Below, one piece after another: positions 37,301 to 46,738 of a stretch of 64,000 bases of DNA (position 1 is its first letter; the number at the start of each line of letters is the position of its first letter). This DNA comes from an uncultured Clostridia bacterium (GTDB lineage Bacteria > Bacillota > Clostridia > Christensenellales > UBA1242). Under the pieces are notes generated by a model. It was not told where the DNA came from. It saw only the letters and a program-made list of their open reading frames with translations, and did not search any database. A program made the position numbers and the translations under genes. The stretch spans positions 1-64,000 of the forward strand of contig CAKVLQ010000001.1 of assembly GCA_934757845.1 (NCBI GenBank). The letters run 5' to 3'.

Positions 37301-40300
37301 AAGATGACGAAAATGATTTTGTTAATAGGCTTAACAAAAATTATGTTTTGACAAATGACATTGATTTAAGTTTTGAAACGGTAGTGCCAATCGGGGTTTA
37401 TACTTTAAAAATCAAATCAGGAAACCTTGAAAGAAAAGTTAAAGAATTTACTGGAAGTTTGAACGGAAAATTTGAAATTGGTGGCATTTCAAACAACTAT
37501 TCTATTAATGGAATAAGTTTGAAAATTAATTCTAGTTATAAATCAAGTTTGATAAATAATAATATGTATCTTGGCTTGGTTGCACAAAACAAAGGTAAAA
37601 TTTTAAACTTGACACTAAATTATTCAAGTGTTCAAGCAATTGTTTCGAGATATGCAAATCCAGCCAATTATCAAAGTGAAAATCAAAAACTTGCTTTATA
37701 TTTTGGTGGAATTAGTGCACAAAATAATGGATTAATTGAAAATTGTGAAGTTAACTTGAACAATTTTAATATTGAAACATATTTTGGAAACAACTTTGTT
37801 GGCGCAATTGCTGGATTAAATGAAAGCGAAATAAACGAAAAGAGCGAAGTTGTTAATAAAGCACAAATAAAAAATTGTTATGCTCTTGGAAATATGAATA
37901 TTGTTGACGGATATGCAAATATTCTAAACAAAAATTCAGCAGTTAGTATTCTTTTTGGTGGACTTGCCGGTCAAAACGCAGAAAAAAGCGAAATTTTGGG
38001 CGATTTTAAAATTTATAATAACAATAGCGAAATATTTAACAAAAACATAATGAATGTTACACTAAATCTTTCTTCAATAGTTGACGGGAGTTTGGCAAAA
38101 CTAGCAAACAATAGTGCTTTTGGGCTTGCTTGCGGACAAAATAACGGAATTATTAAAAATATTTCTTCTTATGGAAAGATTTTTGCAAGTTTAAATGCTG
38201 GCGGAATTTGTGGAATAAACAACGGCACTGTTGGTGGTGAAAAAGAAGACGGCTGTTTTAGTGCAAGTTTGATTTCTGGTGGCATAAATGTTGGCGGATT
38301 GATTGGACAAAATGGAGAAAACGGCATAACTAAATATAATGCGGTTATGCTTTTGGACGACAACGAGTTTTTGGAAGAAAATTCAAAAACATATAAAATT
38401 ATTGGAAATGAATTTGTTGGCGGATTGATTGGAAAAATCAATGAGAAAAACACAGCAAATAATTTTGAAAACAACTTTGTAAGAAGTTATGTTAAAAAAT
38501 ATGATAAATATTTTGATATTGGCGTTAAAAAAGATAATTTTGGTCCACTTTGGACAGGAGATAATTTAAAAGATAGTCAAGACTGTGTTATTAATTCAAA
38601 CTTTGCCGATAATCTTTTGATTGAATTTGGAGAAAGTCAAAGCAACAAATTGTTTAAAGGCAATATAAAAGGCGATATAGAAAATATTGGCATTGATGCA
38701 CCAGACAAAATTGAAGTTAAAATTAATAACAGCACTTTAACTGGCGAAGAAATGCTTTATTCTTATAACAAATTTATAAAAGCAAATGATAACACTATTG
38801 TTTTGTATTATTATAAAAATAGTGACTATGCAAAATATAACTATTATTTGCAAAACTTATTATTTAAAATAAGTTATACTAAAAAAAATGGTAATAATTA
38901 TGATGGTATTCCTTTCACAAAAATTGAAAGTTTAACGCCTGACATTTTGACAGTTGATGCAAAAGGAAATTTTGTGGTTAACAAAACAGGTGATGCAAAA
39001 CTTTTGATTTATAGTGCATTAAACAAAGACGCAAGCCAAGAAATTGCTATAAAGGTTGTTGATTTGATTGAAAACTTTGGTGTTTTTGAAGACGGACTTT
39101 TAGACAAAAAAATTGAAACAATTTATGTTGAAAAAGGCACAAGCAAAAATGTTTATTTATCCGAAAGTGTGGTTCAAGAAGATTTGTTTGTTAAATATAC
39201 AATAACTGGAAATAGTGGCAAAGTTATTGAAATTAACACAAATGATAGTGAATACTATTCGGTTTTGAATGGACAAGTGTTTAAAGGTTTTGAAAGAGGA
39301 AATGTTGTTGTTAAAGCCGAATTATTTGTAAAAATTAATGGAAAATATTACAAAATTTTGGGTGAATATTCATTTAATGTTGTGGTTATTGAAGGGTTGA
39401 AAGAATTTTCAACAAGCATTGAAAGAGCAGAACTTGCTTCAACATCATTTGTTAACTTTGAAGCGACTGCTGTTACAGATTTGGCTAGCAACACAAATAT
39501 TGCAGTTAAGCAAAAAGTTGAGTTAGACGAAAAATGGGAAGACGGCGAATATTTGGATTTTGAATTTGAAAAAGTAATTGCGTCTTATGGCTTTAAACTT
39601 TTGTTTAAAGTAAAACCTTCTTTAAACAAAGAATTATTAAAACAAATTTATGGAAAAACTATTTTGTTTGATATTTATTTGTATGACGATTTGGTTAGTT
39701 TAAAAGATATTGAACAAAATCCTGAAAAATATGATAACTATAAAAAAACAATAGAATTTATTATTAATGAAAATGGCGTTATTAATGCTGAAATGCAATA
39801 TTTTGCTGACGGCGAAGTTGTTAAAAACGAAGATGGTCAAGATGTTATTAACACAAACGAACTTGAAAGCGAATTTATAAAAATTGGCAAAATTGGAATT
39901 TTGAAAATAAATTTGTATCCAAAAGAAATTTTGGCAAAAGAAAATAGTGTGGTTTTGACTTATCAAAATAGTGATAACTATAATTTGAATTTCCAACAAG
40001 TTGAAAAAACAAGTGATGGTTATCAAGATGTTAACACATCAAAATTAACCACAAATGGAATTATTCTTGACAATCAATATTTAACTAGCGACCCAAATGA
40101 ACAATATTTGTATGTTAAACTTTTAACTGATAGCCCAATAAAAGAAGACAGCAAGTTTGTGTTAAATTTGAATATTTCGGGTTTTGACTATGAGTTTGAA
40201 AAAGTTTTGACTAGCACACTTGCTTCAAATCTTGAAATTGCTTTTGATGGAGCGGTGCTAAATGCACAAGGCTCGCTTGAAGGAGTTTATGCAAAAGGAG

Positions 40301-43300
40301 CATCAACAAGCCAAATTATAACTCTTACTGTTAACAGATTAACAGATTATGTTCCAAATGTTGTTGTTGATGTTTCAAATCTAAATCAAGCAAACTTTGT
40401 TGAAATATTGCCTGTTGAAGACCCAGTTATGATAGGAAAAAACAGCAAACGATATAGTTATATTATTAATGGGCTTAACTATTCGGGTGAAAATGAAAGC
40501 GTTGAGTTATATTTCTTTATTGAAAAAACCGTTAATGGAAAAATTGAAAAATACAATTCAAACAAACTAAAACTTAATGTAACCGATTTTGTTGTGAAAG
40601 ACATAAGCGTTGAAAAAGTTGAAAATGGATATTTAACCAAACCATTTGGAACAAGTTATCCACTTAAAGTTTCACTTGGCACAATTAATAACGGAAGTGT
40701 TGAAGTTTTGAATTTGATTAATGCGTTTGAAGAAGATTTAGCAAAGAGTTCAACTGTGGCAAACGGAAAAATTGTTTCTAATATTTTTGTTTATAACAAT
40801 CAAAAATTGTATGCAGGAATGGAAACTACTAATTTCAAAATTGAAAAAAATAATTATTTTGAAATTAATCCAAATGTGGCAAGCCGAACTTCGGGTTTTG
40901 TTGCAGACTTTGCAATAAGTTATAATTATAGTGACGGAAATGATTATTATCCTGTTAAATTAATAAAAGATTATAAAAATCAAAACGACATTTTTATAAA
41001 TGGAAACCTTTATAGCGTGCGTTTTGTTCAAAACTTTGGAACGGATTTCTATATTCAAAACGACATTAACAATCCAATTCCTGTTTATAGCAGTGAAGAA
41101 TTTGTTAATATGGAACAAAATGGAAACTACATTTTGATGAATGATATTGTTTTGGCACAAAACACTGATGTTGAACTTCTTAAAAATGGCTACACTCCAT
41201 TTGTTGCAAATTTTGATAGCCTTGACGGAAATGGATATAAAGTTATAATAAAAAATCTTAATGTTGATTTATCAAACACTTTGGAAGAATATAACTTTGG
41301 ATTGTTTAGCGAAGTTAGCGAAAATTGTTTGATAAAAAATTTGACCGTTAAATTTGATCTTCAAAATATTTCAACCGAAAGTAACTTTGTTGAAGACTAT
41401 AACATTTTGAATTTTGAAAATGTTTCAAGTTTAACTTTTGGTTCAATTTGTGCTGTTAACAAAGGTTTAATTTATAACTGTTTTGTTGAAAGTTTAAAAA
41501 ATGGTTATCAAGAAGATTTGTTCTATGTTGTTGTTCAAAATATTGTGAATGATGCTCAAACAAGGGCAGTTATTGGTGGCTTTGTTGGAAAAAATGAAGG
41601 AATTATAACAAATTCAAGAACCGAACTTAAACTTTGTGCAAGCAAAGGATTTGTTGGCGGTTTTGCTGGTGAAAACAACGGAACAATAAGTTCATGTTAT
41701 TTTAAAAATGTTATTGTTAAAAACTTGGGTGAAGATGAAAACACTTCAAGTTTGGCAGGTTTCGTTCACAACAACACAGGAACTATTAAATTTAGTTTTG
41801 TTGAGGGTGATTCAAGATTTGTTGACAGTGGCAGATATTTGTGTAACACAACGCTGTCAAATTATGCTTTAACTGCTCCAACTTCTGTTGGCGGATTTGT
41901 GTTTAATAACTCTGGAAATATTGAAGATTGCTACTCAAATTTAAGTTTAACAAGTCAAAGTTATTCTGGTGGATTTGCATTCACAAACTCTGGAAAAATT
42001 TTAAGATGTTATGCTGCAACGCTAAATGAAAAAGAAAACAATATTGCTCATGCACCTTTTATTGCAACAAAAGTTCAAATTGACGAAGAATTTATGAAAA
42101 CAAATGTTAAAGATTGTTTCTATCTTAACATAAATAAAACTTTGGTTAACGATGCTTATTGCAAAGGTTTGAGCCTTGAGAATATGAATGATGAATATTA
42201 TTTAACAAACTTCATATTTGACGGCAACGATAGTGTGTGGGCGTTTAGGGGGCAAAATTTGCTTCCAACTTTGGTTGAAGCAACAAATGTTGCCGTAAGC
42301 AAGCGTTCACTTTATAGCGTAACAGAAAGCCCTAACGGCGGAATTTTATATTCTTATGTTTATAACAATAATTGTTATGCGGGAAGCAAAATAAATCCAA
42401 TTATTGTTTCAAATGAAGAAGAATTTATTGAATACTTTACTTCTCAAAACAAAACAAACAGTCAATATTATAGGTTAATAAACAACATTAATTTTAGTGA
42501 TTATGCGGTTATTCCAACCTATAACTATACTTTTAGTGGAAGATTTGACGGAAATGGACTTGAAATTTCAAATGTTAGAATTTCAGCACCTTCAAATTAT
42601 TCAGGTGATAGTTTTGGATTGTTTGCTAAAATTGAAAAATACAAAAATGGTGAAACTCCGATTGTTAAAAACATTAACATAAAACCTTTGGAAGTTTATG
42701 CAAACAACGCAAGTTTTGTTGGAACTTTGGCGGGAATTGTTAAAGACGCAAACATTGTTAATATTAATGTTGATGCGCAAGATGTTATTGTTCAAGGACG
42801 AAATATTGTTGGTGGTGTTGTTGGGCTACTTTGTGGAAACTCTAATATGGTTAATGTTTCAAGCAATGTTTCGGCAAACTCAAACTTTTCAAGTTCGGCT
42901 ACTAGTGGATATTATTTGTATTATTCAAATAACGGGGAAGCACAAAATGCAAATAGCGTTTCTTATGCGGGCTCAATTTGCGGTGTTGTTGACACCGAAA
43001 AAACAAGCACCAACAATGAAACTTCACGAAATATTGAAGTAAAAGTAGGCACAAAATCTATTGCTTGGTTTGCAGGCCTTGCGTTTGGTCTTGTTTGTGA
43101 AGATTCGGGAATAGATAATGTTAAAGTTTATGTTAACAATTCAAGTTATATAAACTCAACTTATGCCGGTGGATATATTTGCGGTGAAAATCGTGGATAT
43201 ATTTCAAGAGCCGAAACGATAAACGAAGGCTACGGCGGGGCAAGTTTGTTCAAAAATAATTGCAAATTTGCAGGCGGAATAGTTGGATTTAATAACAACG

Positions 43301-46300
43301 GAACTATCGTAAATTCGTTAAGCAATGTTGCCGTTATTGGAAATTCAAAAACAATAGTGGCGGGCGGAATTGTTGGCGTTTCAGTTGGCGGAGCAATAAG
43401 CAGTTGCGTTGCAACAAACAGCGTTTATGCTTCAAGTGTTGTTGGCGGAATTTGCGGAATGACAGCAAGACGAGAAATGTTTACAACTTCAAATCAACAA
43501 TTTAGAATTTTGAACTTATTTGAAAATGATAACGCACTTTCATCTTCGGCTATAAAAACAAACAATATAATGTATATTGCAAATTGTGTTGCAATAAATA
43601 ACTTTAACGATGATGTTTTGAGTTATCTTGATAGTAATAATGAGGGACATTATGTTGGGGCAATTATTGGTGCTGTTCAAAACACACAAAATAACGAAAG
43701 TGGAACCATTGATGTTGCAAAAAAGATAAGTTATATAACTTATGAAAATTATTATAAAAAGCAATCTTATAAAAAAGATGGTGAAACTTTTGACCTTCAA
43801 GATTATGCAGTAAACAACATAAGTGATTTTGATGTGGGAACGCAATCTAAAAACACAAAATCAGAAAATTCTTGTGCGGAAGCATTTGACAGTTTAAAAT
43901 CAAATATGTTTAGTAATTTTAGCAAGAGTGTGTTTGATTTTGATGGAGAAATCTCTGAAAGTAATCTTCCAAAACTTAAATCTGCAAACAACATTAACAC
44001 CAAAAAACTTGAAGGAAGCGGAACTTATGCTGACCCTTACAGGATAAATTCTGTTAGAGCGATAAATGAACTTTCAAGCCTTGTTGAAAATGGTGCGACT
44101 GATGTTTATGTTAATGTAACCGAAAATATTGAAGCAACAGGAAAAGAATTTAATTCTATCGGTTCTTCTGTTCACAAATTTAATGGAACATTTAATGGAA
44201 ACAATTATTTTATTAATGGTTTAACTTACTTTAATGTAGACAAATATAACACAAAAAATTATTTTGGACTTTTTGGCTATGTTTCAAATTTGTCAACAAT
44301 AAGAAACCTTAATGTTGTGGCTAACTTTGTTATAAATTTTGTTCAGCCACAAAATAACAATTCAAGCATAACATCAACAGGAATAATTGCAGGCTATAAC
44401 GAAGGATATATTGCAAATTGCAACACTTATGGTGGAATGATTTGCTCGTTAAAAGATTCGTCAAACAAAATGTCTATTGCTTATGTTGGTGCTATTTGTG
44501 GAATAAATGCGGGTCAAACCCAAGCGGGTCTATTGAATTGCAAAAACTATGCAACAATTTATATTTCAATTAGCGATGTTGAAAATAGCAATAGCCTTAA
44601 AGAAAATGTTAGTTTTTATGCAGGCTTTATAAGCGGGGCAAATTTGAATGGTGCAATTATAAACAAATGTGAAAACCTTGCAACAAAAAATATTGACCTA
44701 AACAAAGGGGCAATAAGTGGAAGCGAAAATTATACGCTTATTGTTATTAACAAAAAGAGTTCAACTTGCAAAAATTATGTTGGAACTCTTGCGGGATTTG
44801 TTTCTGATATTAACAATGTGTATGGCGATAATGCAAATCATGAAAATATTTATGAATTAAGCTATCACAGTATTGAGACACCCACAAATCCAACAGACCC
44901 TACTGATCCAACGGAACCTACCGAACCAACACAACCAACATTAACGTTGACATTTGATGTCGATTCTCAACAGCTTGTTAATGATGTGATTTATGGTAAA
45001 AAAGGTGATGTTGTTGCTTTGCCAACAATTAATGCTGGAGAATATGGGTTAACTGGGTATATTGTGGAATATTGGTATTTAGAACCAACTTTTAAAACAA
45101 AAGTAGAATTCCCATATAAACTTACAAGCGATACTATCCTTTATGGATATTGGACTTATAAGCCACACGATTCAATTGATGAAGGGTTTTATAAATATTT
45201 AGACAAATTTAATAAACATTCTTCATCAAATATTATTACAATAAACTCTCGTGAAGAATTGATTGGGTGGACTGAATATATAATGTTTAAAGATGTAACC
45301 GAATCAATTAGTGATGAGTATAAAATTAAAGTTACATATTTAAATAACCAAACAAAAGAGAATTGGTCTGCGGAATTTACCACTGTTTGGGATATTAAAA
45401 GAAATGCGGAAGACTTATTTCACAATTCTACATACTGGTATTGGTGTCAGGATTATGTAAAAATTTATGTTAAAGATAGTGATAGCTATATAAACAATTT
45501 GGCAAAAGTTAATGTAAGCACTGATGGCGATGATACAACTGTAACATCTACATATTCACAATTAAATTATGCCCTTGAGTATAAGGCAAGCAAATCAAGA
45601 GAAGATAACTATGATGATTTTAAAATAAACAATCTTCCAAGTTCAAAGGAAATAAGGGTTTCATCATCAACTCAATTAGTTTATGCTCTTGAACATGGTC
45701 TAAAACCAATTTGCGAAGCTGGAACCACTGCGGAAACAGTTTATAACAAAGCAAAAGCAATTTTAAGAAGCATTTGCAATGATACCATGTCCGATTATCA
45801 AAAACTTTATGCAATCTATGATTGGCTTGTTTCAAATGTTCAATATGAACATGGGGCTTTTGGTGATGACATTAATATAAGCGATTGGGGGAGATATCAA
45901 GAATGGTTTGCTGAAGGTGCTCTTATTAATGGCAAAGCGGTGTGTGACGGATATAGCAAAGCAGCTATAGTTTTGGCTAAAATTGAGGGGATTCCCATAA
46001 TTCGAGCAATAGGAAATAAACATGCTTGGAATAAGGTTTATATTAATGGCAACTGGTATGTTTTTGACGCAACGCACGGAGATTTTGTTGCATCATATTC
46101 AAAAGATGGAACTAGTTATAAATCTGAAATGCTTTCACACACTGAATTTTTAACCACAGAAGAATATAAAATATCTTGTGGTTATACAGATGTGAGACAT
46201 ACAGAAATTGAATGTAAAACCAAATATGATTTTTATTCTAATGCAAAATTTAGTTATGGAACTTATAATTTTGATTTAAAAATTGACACAACAAATGATT

Positions 46301-46503
46301 TTAATGGATTAATTAATTATGTAAATTATTATTCACTAGTTAATAAACAATTTATTATTGAATTTGTTGTTGCGGGAAGTTACACTCTCCAAAATGTCAC
46401 AGATAAAATAATTACGCTTGATGGCTATAGTTATTATATTTATTTTTCTAAAAAAGAAGTTAATGGCTATACAAGATATAGTTTATTATTGTTTTTTAGC
46501 TAA
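34321..46503 (+). CDS. Giant surface lipoprotein, 4060 residues, with C-terminal transglutaminase-like domain
   Basis: The lipobox is SLFGC (Cys24). An acidic Gln/Glu/Asp/Lys linker (about 55-80) precedes Ig-like domains to about 965. A first GLUG-type beta-helix begins near 968, a second Ig-like block spans about 1451-2250, and beta-helix modules start near 2250, 2690 and 3231. This is the same order and spacing as in the preceding giant gene. Repeats such as VGGFAGENNGTISSCYFKN are clear GLUG units. The tail is different: a Pro-Thr linker (about 3519-3540) and an InlB/Flg_new-like repeat (about 3541-3612, ending ILYGYWTYK). After an unassigned segment comes a transglutaminase-like fold (about 3806-3960) with Cys3875 in AVCDGYSKA, His3901 in HAWNKVYI and Asp3916 in FDATHGD. 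Such domains can be peptidases or cross-linkers. AGGAG is 5 bases before the ATG. Confidence 0.9.
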   Translation: MKLKKVILSVLIILLGLTGSLFGCQVKPLELYTVVDKQEVSKISLYILSSNLGESQTGQEQEDNQTSEEDQTDEKTDKKTIFVCAKNANDMFNKGLDISFSEANIVSCTLNKAETEKAEDAYAFDIVAYRAKNVIITFETKDKKTKTVLEVEVLQDCEKIEKNIHSENFVIKGENKQLSSTIVNFYPTTTTNKNLKFKLRQDYEGKGITLSEDGFLSFDENFDASLTEFYVNITHENHETAGDNAGNFVVEDIKFDILSPVEDIVAIDSQTDPNGNFAKISSLEFATNLEGTNFNFRTIAIKKLLKDNSIENIGDSFKIEYYLKNEAEKLVSIEEVENFELTISQNGRDGQDTLVVKVVNLLYPSYFSNEYEINIVVKTYPNYITINGQKNFDEVALYDNGLSKELEIKVSESYNTNFKILSIQSDKISLKYKNGVSVQSTDIIESGTTLVLSCAEYIDFGTQNEISTQFQIISEGNDNLNVWIKVRIIKNLVDAEIYDADDNNQNDISGNDITLYKTDVSGNSTIKKYVVKSTGNVIIPDFDINVENPNVVKLESINKQEKSFSLKALTTGESLITVVFDNGLQKYFNINVYTAIKDVEVLFSDYSKTYNIGNIEQTTVENKTLTKYSIKNGTNSQLLFEAKDINGNIVYDKYVISAEYILTYSDNQQENYIAVSSADNKLYALKTTPSNEYVKVTCNITAYVYNDGNYELKTKTKEFLVEVYEPIKNIILSDEYITLYTQDSLGYEDYDKATKEITLTILPASATKIDYKNLIDKTGNEYKNIRKNFNEANVEFTPQINEKGLKLTITATKFSDNSNKQTETGTITFSIQEFNFVYTKRVTVKVMKAQSPEGISVENVSQQTNNEGKIVDYLYFNLGYDNEGIKINPKVYPISCLNTDYIFKIVSESENQDDIISFDRNENTVKPLKAGKCKLILMPKGSIKNPDEILSWKEGKIKEEKIIEIVVGDGESVPYRISSKNELMNLCEETVINEDDENDFVNRLNKNYVLTNDIDLSFETVVPIGVYTLKIKSGNLERKVKEFTGSLNGKFEIGGISNNYSINGISLKINSSYKSSLINNNMYLGLVAQNKGKILNLTLNYSSVQAIVSRYANPANYQSENQKLALYFGGISAQNNGLIENCEVNLNNFNIETYFGNNFVGAIAGLNESEINEKSEVVNKAQIKNCYALGNMNIVDGYANILNKNSAVSILFGGLAGQNAEKSEILGDFKIYNNNSEIFNKNIMNVTLNLSSIVDGSLAKLANNSAFGLACGQNNGIIKNISSYGKIFASLNAGGICGINNGTVGGEKEDGCFSASLISGGINVGGLIGQNGENGITKYNAVMLLDDNEFLEENSKTYKIIGNEFVGGLIGKINEKNTANNFENNFVRSYVKKYDKYFDIGVKKDNFGPLWTGDNLKDSQDCVINSNFADNLLIEFGESQSNKLFKGNIKGDIENIGIDAPDKIEVKINNSTLTGEEMLYSYNKFIKANDNTIVLYYYKNSDYAKYNYYLQNLLFKISYTKKNGNNYDGIPFTKIESLTPDILTVDAKGNFVVNKTGDAKLLIYSALNKDASQEIAIKVVDLIENFGVFEDGLLDKKIETIYVEKGTSKNVYLSESVVQEDLFVKYTITGNSGKVIEINTNDSEYYSVLNGQVFKGFERGNVVVKAELFVKINGKYYKILGEYSFNVVVIEGLKEFSTSIERAELASTSFVNFEATAVTDLASNTNIAVKQKVELDEKWEDGEYLDFEFEKVIASYGFKLLFKVKPSLNKELLKQIYGKTILFDIYLYDDLVSLKDIEQNPEKYDNYKKTIEFIINENGVINAEMQYFADGEVVKNEDGQDVINTNELESEFIKIGKIGILKINLYPKEILAKENSVVLTYQNSDNYNLNFQQVEKTSDGYQDVNTSKLTTNGIILDNQYLTSDPNEQYLYVKLLTDSPIKEDSKFVLNLNISGFDYEFEKVLTSTLASNLEIAFDGAVLNAQGSLEGVYAKGASTSQIITLTVNRLTDYVPNVVVDVSNLNQANFVEILPVEDPVMIGKNSKRYSYIINGLNYSGENESVELYFFIEKTVNGKIEKYNSNKLKLNVTDFVVKDISVEKVENGYLTKPFGTSYPLKVSLGTINNGSVEVLNLINAFEEDLAKSSTVANGKIVSNIFVYNNQKLYAGMETTNFKIEKNNYFEINPNVASRTSGFVADFAISYNYSDGNDYYPVKLIKDYKNQNDIFINGNLYSVRFVQNFGTDFYIQNDINNPIPVYSSEEFVNMEQNGNYILMNDIVLAQNTDVELLKNGYTPFVANFDSLDGNGYKVIIKNLNVDLSNTLEEYNFGLFSEVSENCLIKNLTVKFDLQNISTESNFVEDYNILNFENVSSLTFGSICAVNKGLIYNCFVESLKNGYQEDLFYVVVQNIVNDAQTRAVIGGFVGKNEGIITNSRTELKLCASKGFVGGFAGENNGTISSCYFKNVIVKNLGEDENTSSLAGFVHNNTGTIKFSFVEGDSRFVDSGRYLCNTTLSNYALTAPTSVGGFVFNNSGNIEDCYSNLSLTSQSYSGGFAFTNSGKILRCYAATLNEKENNIAHAPFIATKVQIDEEFMKTNVKDCFYLNINKTLVNDAYCKGLSLENMNDEYYLTNFIFDGNDSVWAFRGQNLLPTLVEATNVAVSKRSLYSVTESPNGGILYSYVYNNNCYAGSKINPIIVSNEEEFIEYFTSQNKTNSQYYRLINNINFSDYAVIPTYNYTFSGRFDGNGLEISNVRISAPSNYSGDSFGLFAKIEKYKNGETPIVKNINIKPLEVYANNASFVGTLAGIVKDANIVNINVDAQDVIVQGRNIVGGVVGLLCGNSNMVNVSSNVSANSNFSSSATSGYYLYYSNNGEAQNANSVSYAGSICGVVDTEKTSTNNETSRNIEVKVGTKSIAWFAGLAFGLVCEDSGIDNVKVYVNNSSYINSTYAGGYICGENRGYISRAETINEGYGGASLFKNNCKFAGGIVGFNNNGTIVNSLSNVAVIGNSKTIVAGGIVGVSVGGAISSCVATNSVYASSVVGGICGMTARREMFTTSNQQFRILNLFENDNALSSSAIKTNNIMYIANCVAINNFNDDVLSYLDSNNEGHYVGAIIGAVQNTQNNESGTIDVAKKISYITYENYYKKQSYKKDGETFDLQDYAVNNISDFDVGTQSKNTKSENSCAEAFDSLKSNMFSNFSKSVFDFDGEISESNLPKLKSANNINTKKLEGSGTYADPYRINSVRAINELSSLVENGATDVYVNVTENIEATGKEFNSIGSSVHKFNGTFNGNNYFINGLTYFNVDKYNTKNYFGLFGYVSNLSTIRNLNVVANFVINFVQPQNNNSSITSTGIIAGYNEGYIANCNTYGGMICSLKDSSNKMSIAYVGAICGINAGQTQAGLLNCKNYATIYISISDVENSNSLKENVSFYAGFISGANLNGAIINKCENLATKNIDLNKGAISGSENYTLIVINKKSSTCKNYVGTLAGFVSDINNVYGDNANHENIYELSYHSIETPTNPTDPTDPTEPTEPTQPTLTLTFDVDSQQLVNDVIYGKKGDVVALPTINAGEYGLTGYIVEYWYLEPTFKTKVEFPYKLTSDTILYGYWTYKPHDSIDEGFYKYLDKFNKHSSSNIITINSREELIGWTEYIMFKDVTESISDEYKIKVTYLNNQTKENWSAEFTTVWDIKRNAEDLFHNSTYWYWCQDYVKIYVKDSDSYINNLAKVNVSTDGDDTTVTSTYSQLNYALEYKASKSREDNYDDFKINNLPSSKEIRVSSSTQLVYALEHGLKPICEAGTTAETVYNKAKAILRSICNDTMSDYQKLYAIYDWLVSNVQYEHGAFGDDINISDWGRYQEWFAEGALINGKAVCDGYSKAAIVLAKIEGIPIIRAIGNKHAWNKVYINGNWYVFDATHGDFVASYSKDGTSYKSEMLSHTEFLTTEEYKISCGYTDVRHTEIECKTKYDFYSNAKFSYGTYNFDLKIDTTNDFNGLINYVNYYSLVNKQFIIEFVVAGSYTLQNVTDKIITLDGYSYYIYFSKKEVNGYTRYSLLLFFS

Positions 46504-46551
46504 TATTATAATAAATCAAATTTAATATTTAAGTTATTTTATAACAAATAT

Positions 46552-46582
46552 AAAAATGCAAAAAATTATTTTGCATTTTTTT
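46552..46582 (+). terminator. Terminator of the second giant gene
   Basis: 12-bp stem (46552-46563 with 46569-46580), 5-base loop, T-run; it separates the giant gene from the rpoB promoter. Confidence 0.75.
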
Positions 46583-46602
46583 AAAATATTTTTTTAAAAT
46601 AA

Positions 46603-46631
46603 TTGACAAGTTGATTTTTATGTGTTATTAT
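46603..46631 (+). promoter_or_regulatory. Promoter of rpoB-rpoC
   Basis: TTGACA (46603-46608), 17-base spacer, TATTAT (46626-46631); TATACT at 46629-46634 overlaps. The leader is about 100 bases and holds a small CTAC/GTAG hairpin (46640-46649) and two AAAGAATGAAT repeats (46671 and 46693). The presence of a promoter here shows that rpoBC is not read from an rplL transcript. Confidence 0.7.
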
Positions 46632-46738
46632 ACTATGAACTACAAGTAGTGATTTTTTGTCGTGAACTAAAAAGAATGAATGTTTTTGGGCGAAAGAATG
46701 AATTGCTTAACTAAAAATTTAAGGAGTATAAATTTTAC

